Shown one piece after another: positions 30,826 through 33,100 of a DNA stretch of 33,100 nt; position 1 is the first letter of the stretch, and each line of letters begins with the position of its first letter. The translations under genes were made by a program, and so were the position numbers. The stretch spans positions 1 through 33,100 of the forward strand of contig NZ_JAAFYZ010000106.1 in assembly GCF_018274385.1 (NCBI RefSeq), given 5' to 3'. Under the pieces are notes generated by a model. The model was not told the DNA's origin. It saw only the letters and a program-made list of their open reading frames with translations, and did not search any database. The stretch comes from Catenulispora pinistramenti (GTDB lineage: Bacteria > Actinomycetota > Actinomycetes > Streptomycetales > Catenulisporaceae).

Positions 30826-31729
30826 CTGGCGCACTAACTGGCGCACTAGCCGTCACCAACGCGCGCAGCCGTTGCCCGGTCACCGCGCCGACCGGGGTCA
30901 GCACCACCAAGCGCTGCTCGGCGGCCCCGGGCGCGGCGAGCATGTCGTAGGCCACGGTCAGGACGCCGGCCACCGGATGCGCCACCCGCTTCACCCCGCT
31001 GCCGCGCTCGCTGACCGTGTGATCGCCCCACCAGGCCGCGAATTCGGGGCTTTCGGCCCGCAGCCGTGTTATCACCGCTCGGAGGCGGGAGTCGTCCGGG
31101 TACTTGGCGGCGTTGGCCCGGAGCGCGCCGACCGTTTCCCGGGCGACCTGCTCCCAGCACAGTTGGCCACGCCGCGTGTCCTCGTCGAGGAACAGCAGCA
31201 GGGCCACGTTCGCCAACGGGCCGTGGCCGAATCCCGCCCCGAACATCGCTGTCGCGGCCGCGTTGTGGGCCAGCACGTCGAAGCAGTGGTCGAGGACGTA
31301 GGCCGGGAGCAGCGGCATCCCGTCCAGGATCGCGCGGACCGACGGGCTCACGCCGTCGCGGCGATCGGGCAGGCGGCGCGGAGGCGTCTCGCCGCGCGCT
31401 GTCAGATGCAGGTACTCGCGCTCGACCGGGGTGAGCCGCAGAGCCCCGGCGAGGGCGTCGAGCACCGCGGCGCCCGGGGCGCCGACGCGGCCCTGTTCCA
31501 GCCGGATGTACCAGTCGATGCTCACCGCGGCCAGCTCGGCGACCTCCTGGCGGCGCAGGCCGGGGGTGCGGCGGCGGCCGACGGTGCGCAGGCCGACGTC
31601 CTCCGGCGCGAGCCGGGCGCGCATGGCGGTCAGGAACTCGCCGAGGGTGCTCTGCCGGGTGGTATGCGCGATACCAGGTTTCGAAGACTCTCCCTTGTCC
31701 AGTCCGTGGACATCAGAATCTTGCATCAT
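30737..31729 (-). CDS. XRE-family regulator with MmyB-like ligand domain
   Basis: A 330-aa transcription regulator. The N-terminal XRE HTH (about 22-85) has the typical LGEFLTAMRARL, RRRTPGLRRQEVAELAAVSIDWYIRLEQGR pattern. The MmyB-like PAS-type ligand-binding domain follows (about 110-285: LPAYVLDHCFDVLAHNAAA, NVALLLFLDEDTR, SPEFAAWWGDHTV). The last ~40 residues (from ALVTAS onward) are Ala/Ser/Pro/Arg-rich, begin with an ASAP/VSAP repeat coded by the 12-bp repeat, and run antisense into mutY, suggesting stop loss and extension. The start is ATG 31729 or 31726; either overlaps or touches the start codon of the divergent PEBP gene, which is its likely target. Confidence 0.85.
   Translation of the reverse strand: MMQDSDVHGLDKGESSKPGIAHTTRQSTLGEFLTAMRARLAPEDVGLRTVGRRRTPGLRRQEVAELAAVSIDWYIRLEQGRVGAPGAAVLDALAGALRLTPVEREYLHLTARGETPPRRLPDRRDGVSPSVRAILDGMPLLPAYVLDHCFDVLAHNAAATAMFGAGFGHGPLANVALLLFLDEDTRRGQLCWEQVARETVGALRANAAKYPDDSRLRAVITRLRAESPEFAAWWGDHTVSERGSGVKRVAHPVAGVLTVAYDMLAAPGAAEQRLVVLTPVGAVTGQRLRALVTASAPVSAPASAPARTSPLPPPSPARRSSGSPVPVRAA
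30815..30850. repeat. 12-bp tandem repeat at the mutY/regulator junction
   Basis: Three copies of a 12-bp unit (GGCGCACTAGCT, GGCGCACTAACT, GGCGCACTAGCC). In the mutY frame each copy holds a stop (TAG, TAA, TAG); on the other strand it codes the ASAP-type tetrapeptide repeat in the regulator. Confidence 0.9.
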
Positions 31730-32327
31730 GAACAAGAAGACGAGAATCACCGTTGCCGGGGTTGCTTCCGCCGCCGTGTTTTCCGCCGGGGCCGCCACCG
31801 CCTATGCCGCCGGCCACAACCGGTTCGGCCACAGTCCGATCCGCGACGGCGTCCCTCGGGCCGCCGCACACTTCCACGTCAGCTCGCCGGATCTGCGCGA
31901 CGGCGGCGCCTTCCCCGCCGCCGACGTCTGCACCGGGGCCACGACGCCGCCGCGCCTGACGTGGTCCGGAGCCCCGGCCGGCACCAAGAGTTTCGCCGTG
32001 GAGATGTTCGACCCGGACGCCCCGACCGGGAGCGGCTTCTCGCACTGGCGGGCCTGGGACATCCCGGCGACCGCGAGTACCTTCGGCGGTCAGGCCGCCG
32101 TGCCCGCCGGCACCGTCGTCGGCCAGAACGACTTCGGCGACCCGCGCTTCGACGGGCCGTGCCCACCGACCGGCGACATCGTGCACCGCTACCAGATCCG
32201 GGTGCTGGCGCTGGACGTCCCGAGCATCGGGCTGCCGAGTGCCGGGACCAGTACGGCGTATTCGGGCTTTGTTATGGGCGGACACATCGTCGGGGTGGCG
32301 CGAATGACGGTTTCCGCGCAGGAGTGA
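31728..32327 (+). CDS. Secreted PEBP/YbhB-family protein
   Basis: A 199-aa phosphatidylethanolamine-binding-protein family member (Raf-kinase-inhibitor-like, bacterial YbhB/YbcL type). A classical signal peptide is clear: basic NKKTR, a hydrophobic core, and AYAA cleavage near residue 28. The ligand-site motifs are FDPDAPTGSGFSHWRAWDIP and GPCPPTGDIVHRYQIRVLALD, with the conserved His and Asp in place. Bacterial homologues have no settled function. Its ATG overlaps the start codon of the divergent MmyB-type regulator by 2 nt. No ribosome binding site is visible, so a leaderless start is possible, though no TANNNT stands at the usual distance. Confidence 0.9.
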   Translation: MNKKTRITVAGVASAAVFSAGAATAYAAGHNRFGHSPIRDGVPRAAAHFHVSSPDLRDGGAFPAADVCTGATTPPRLTWSGAPAGTKSFAVEMFDPDAPTGSGFSHWRAWDIPATASTFGGQAAVPAGTVVGQNDFGDPRFDGPCPPTGDIVHRYQIRVLALDVPSIGLPSAGTSTAYSGFVMGGHIVGVARMTVSAQE

Positions 32328-32494
32328 GGCAAGCAATCCCTTGACCCGATAACAAAAAACGCCGGTATCTGCCGGATGGTGGATATTCGACCACCCATCG
32401 GCCCGATGTCCGTTACCGGAGCTCCGAAGGTGTCGTTGGGGCCCGAGAGCCGAGCTTCGGCTCCTTCGAATTCGACGACATCCGAGGTACATCC
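32328..32494 (+). promoter_or_regulatory. Leader region of the chaplin gene
   Basis: A 167-nt gap between the PEBP stop and the chaplin ATG. It holds TTGACC near 32340, an A-rich stretch just after it, an imperfect hairpin (ATGGTGG ... CCACCCAT) around 32375-32398, a perfect hairpin GAGCCGA-GCT-TCGGCTC at 32447-32463, and the palindrome TCGAATTCGA at 32465-32474. GAGGT at 32484-32488 is the ribosome binding site. The length and structure suggest post-transcriptional control, but no known riboswitch is recognised. Confidence 0.45.
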
Positions 32495-33100
32495 ATGCAC
32501 GCCTTTGTAAGGAAGGGACTGCTGCTGTCGGCTGCGACCGGCACGCTGGTCATGGGCTACGCGGGCACCGCGGCGGCGCAGGACTCGGCGACCACGCGCG
32601 GGGCCGCCTCCGACAGCCCCGGCGCGGTCTCCGGCAACGTGGCGCAGGTCCCCGCCGATGTCCCGGTCCAGGTCTGCGGCGACGCCGGCGCGGCCGGCGG
32701 CGCGGTGGTCGGCAGCCGGGACAACGCCTGCTGGACCGACGACACCAAGGCCGAGGCCACCGGCTACGCCGCCGACAGCCCCGGGGCCATCTCCGGCAAT
32801 GTCGGCTCGGTCGCCGCGAACGTCCCGGTCCAGGCCTGCGGGCTGGCCGCGGGCGCGCTGTCCGCCGATGTCACGTCCCACGACAACGACTGCGTGGACG
32901 ACGGCACGTTCGCCAAGGCGTTCGGCGCCGCGGCCGACTCCCCCGGCCTGGTCTCCGGCAACGTGCTGCAGCTGTCCGCCGACGTCCCGGTCCAGGCCTG
33001 CGGCGACTCCGCGGCCCTGCTCGGCTTCGGGGCCGGCGCCAAGGACAACCACTGCGTCAACGGCGGACCGCAGATGTCCCCGCCCCCGCCGCCGGAGAAC
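32495..33100 (+). CDS. Chaplin with at least three chaplin domains (partial, cut by window end)
   Basis: An open frame of 202 codons with no stop before the window edge. A signal peptide (1-28, cleavage after GTAAA) is followed by three chaplin domains in tandem with an exact 54-residue period. S41-P-G...S-G-N48 with C61 and C79, then S95 with C115 and C133, then S149 with C169 and C187; each Cys pair is 18 residues apart, as in chaplins, where they form disulfides. Proline-rich PPPPPEN begins a linker at the edge. Chaplins are secreted amyloid-forming surface proteins that coat aerial hyphae and spores; long ones carry a sortase signal, which would lie beyond this window. The ATG has GAGGT 6 nt upstream. 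Whole length unknown. Confidence 0.95.
   Translation, partial: MHAFVRKGLLLSAATGTLVMGYAGTAAAQDSATTRGAASDSPGAVSGNVAQVPADVPVQVCGDAGAAGGAVVGSRDNACWTDDTKAEATGYAADSPGAISGNVGSVAANVPVQACGLAAGALSADVTSHDNDCVDDGTFAKAFGAAADSPGLVSGNVLQLSADVPVQACGDSAALLGFGAGAKDNHCVNGGPQMSPPPPPEN

Noticed and set aside
31730-31798. Longer start of the MmyB-type regulator
   Set aside because: It would run antisense through the signal-peptide codons of the PEBP gene, and the added residues do not resemble the family N-terminus.
32328-32494. c-di-AMP (ydaO-type) riboswitch before the chaplin gene
   Set aside because: Considered because disA is nearby. The conserved actinobacterial core of that riboswitch, as I recall it, is not present in the leader.

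Overview
The window is very GC-rich, codes densely on both strands, uses GTG often (and TTG once) as a start, and encodes hallmark actinobacterial proteins: a chaplin, a SigE-family ECF sigma factor, a BldC/excisionase-type regulator, a 33-residue AURKAIP1/COX24-like peptide and DisA. The chaplin points to a filamentous, aerial-hypha-forming actinomycete. Catenulisporales or a streptomycete relative is my guess; no rRNA or other taxonomic marker is present. I see no tRNA, rRNA, CRISPR array, insertion sequence or phage gene, and no gene-free stretch longer than about 175 bases. Bases 1-126 hold nothing I can identify.

Left block (127-19995). The minus-strand genes Ppx/GppA phosphatase, sugar-phosphate isomerase-like protein, ProC, small HTH regulator, 33-aa basic peptide, SDR epimerase and PlsC-like acyltransferase, together with a divergent plus-strand cysteine-rich protein, match the gene order I recall from Mycobacterium tuberculosis Rv0495c-Rv0502. 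Here the block is spread out by accessory genes: proline dehydrogenase beside proC, a methyltransferase, an ECF sigma/membrane-protein pair, a two-part family III CoA transferase, a Tat-type purple acid phosphatase, an NfeD-like/flotillin pair, and a four-gene coupled export operon (MFS, lipoprotein adaptor, ABC ATPase, MacB/FtsX-type permease).

Middle (20168-24500). Two neighbouring minus-strand genes encode large proteins that begin with ECF-sigma-like regions and continue through one membrane segment into Ser/Thr/Pro/Gly-rich outer domains. The larger also carries an anti-sigma-type zinc finger and an extracytoplasmic BACON domain. They look like one-protein transmembrane signalling devices and are the most interesting content of the window.

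Right block (24675-30825). radA, disA, a membrane-anchored protein and mutY follow the Rv3585-Rv3589 order, a genome-integrity cluster with c-di-AMP synthesis. An alpha/beta hydrolase and a RibD/DHFR-like protein have been inserted. The window ends with an MmyB-type regulator divergent from a secreted PEBP/YbhB protein, and a chaplin gene cut by the window edge with at least three chaplin repeats.

A recurring regulatory feature is a TANNNT -10 hexamer placed 6-8 nt upstream of the start codon of most first-in-operon genes, the layout expected for leaderless transcripts.
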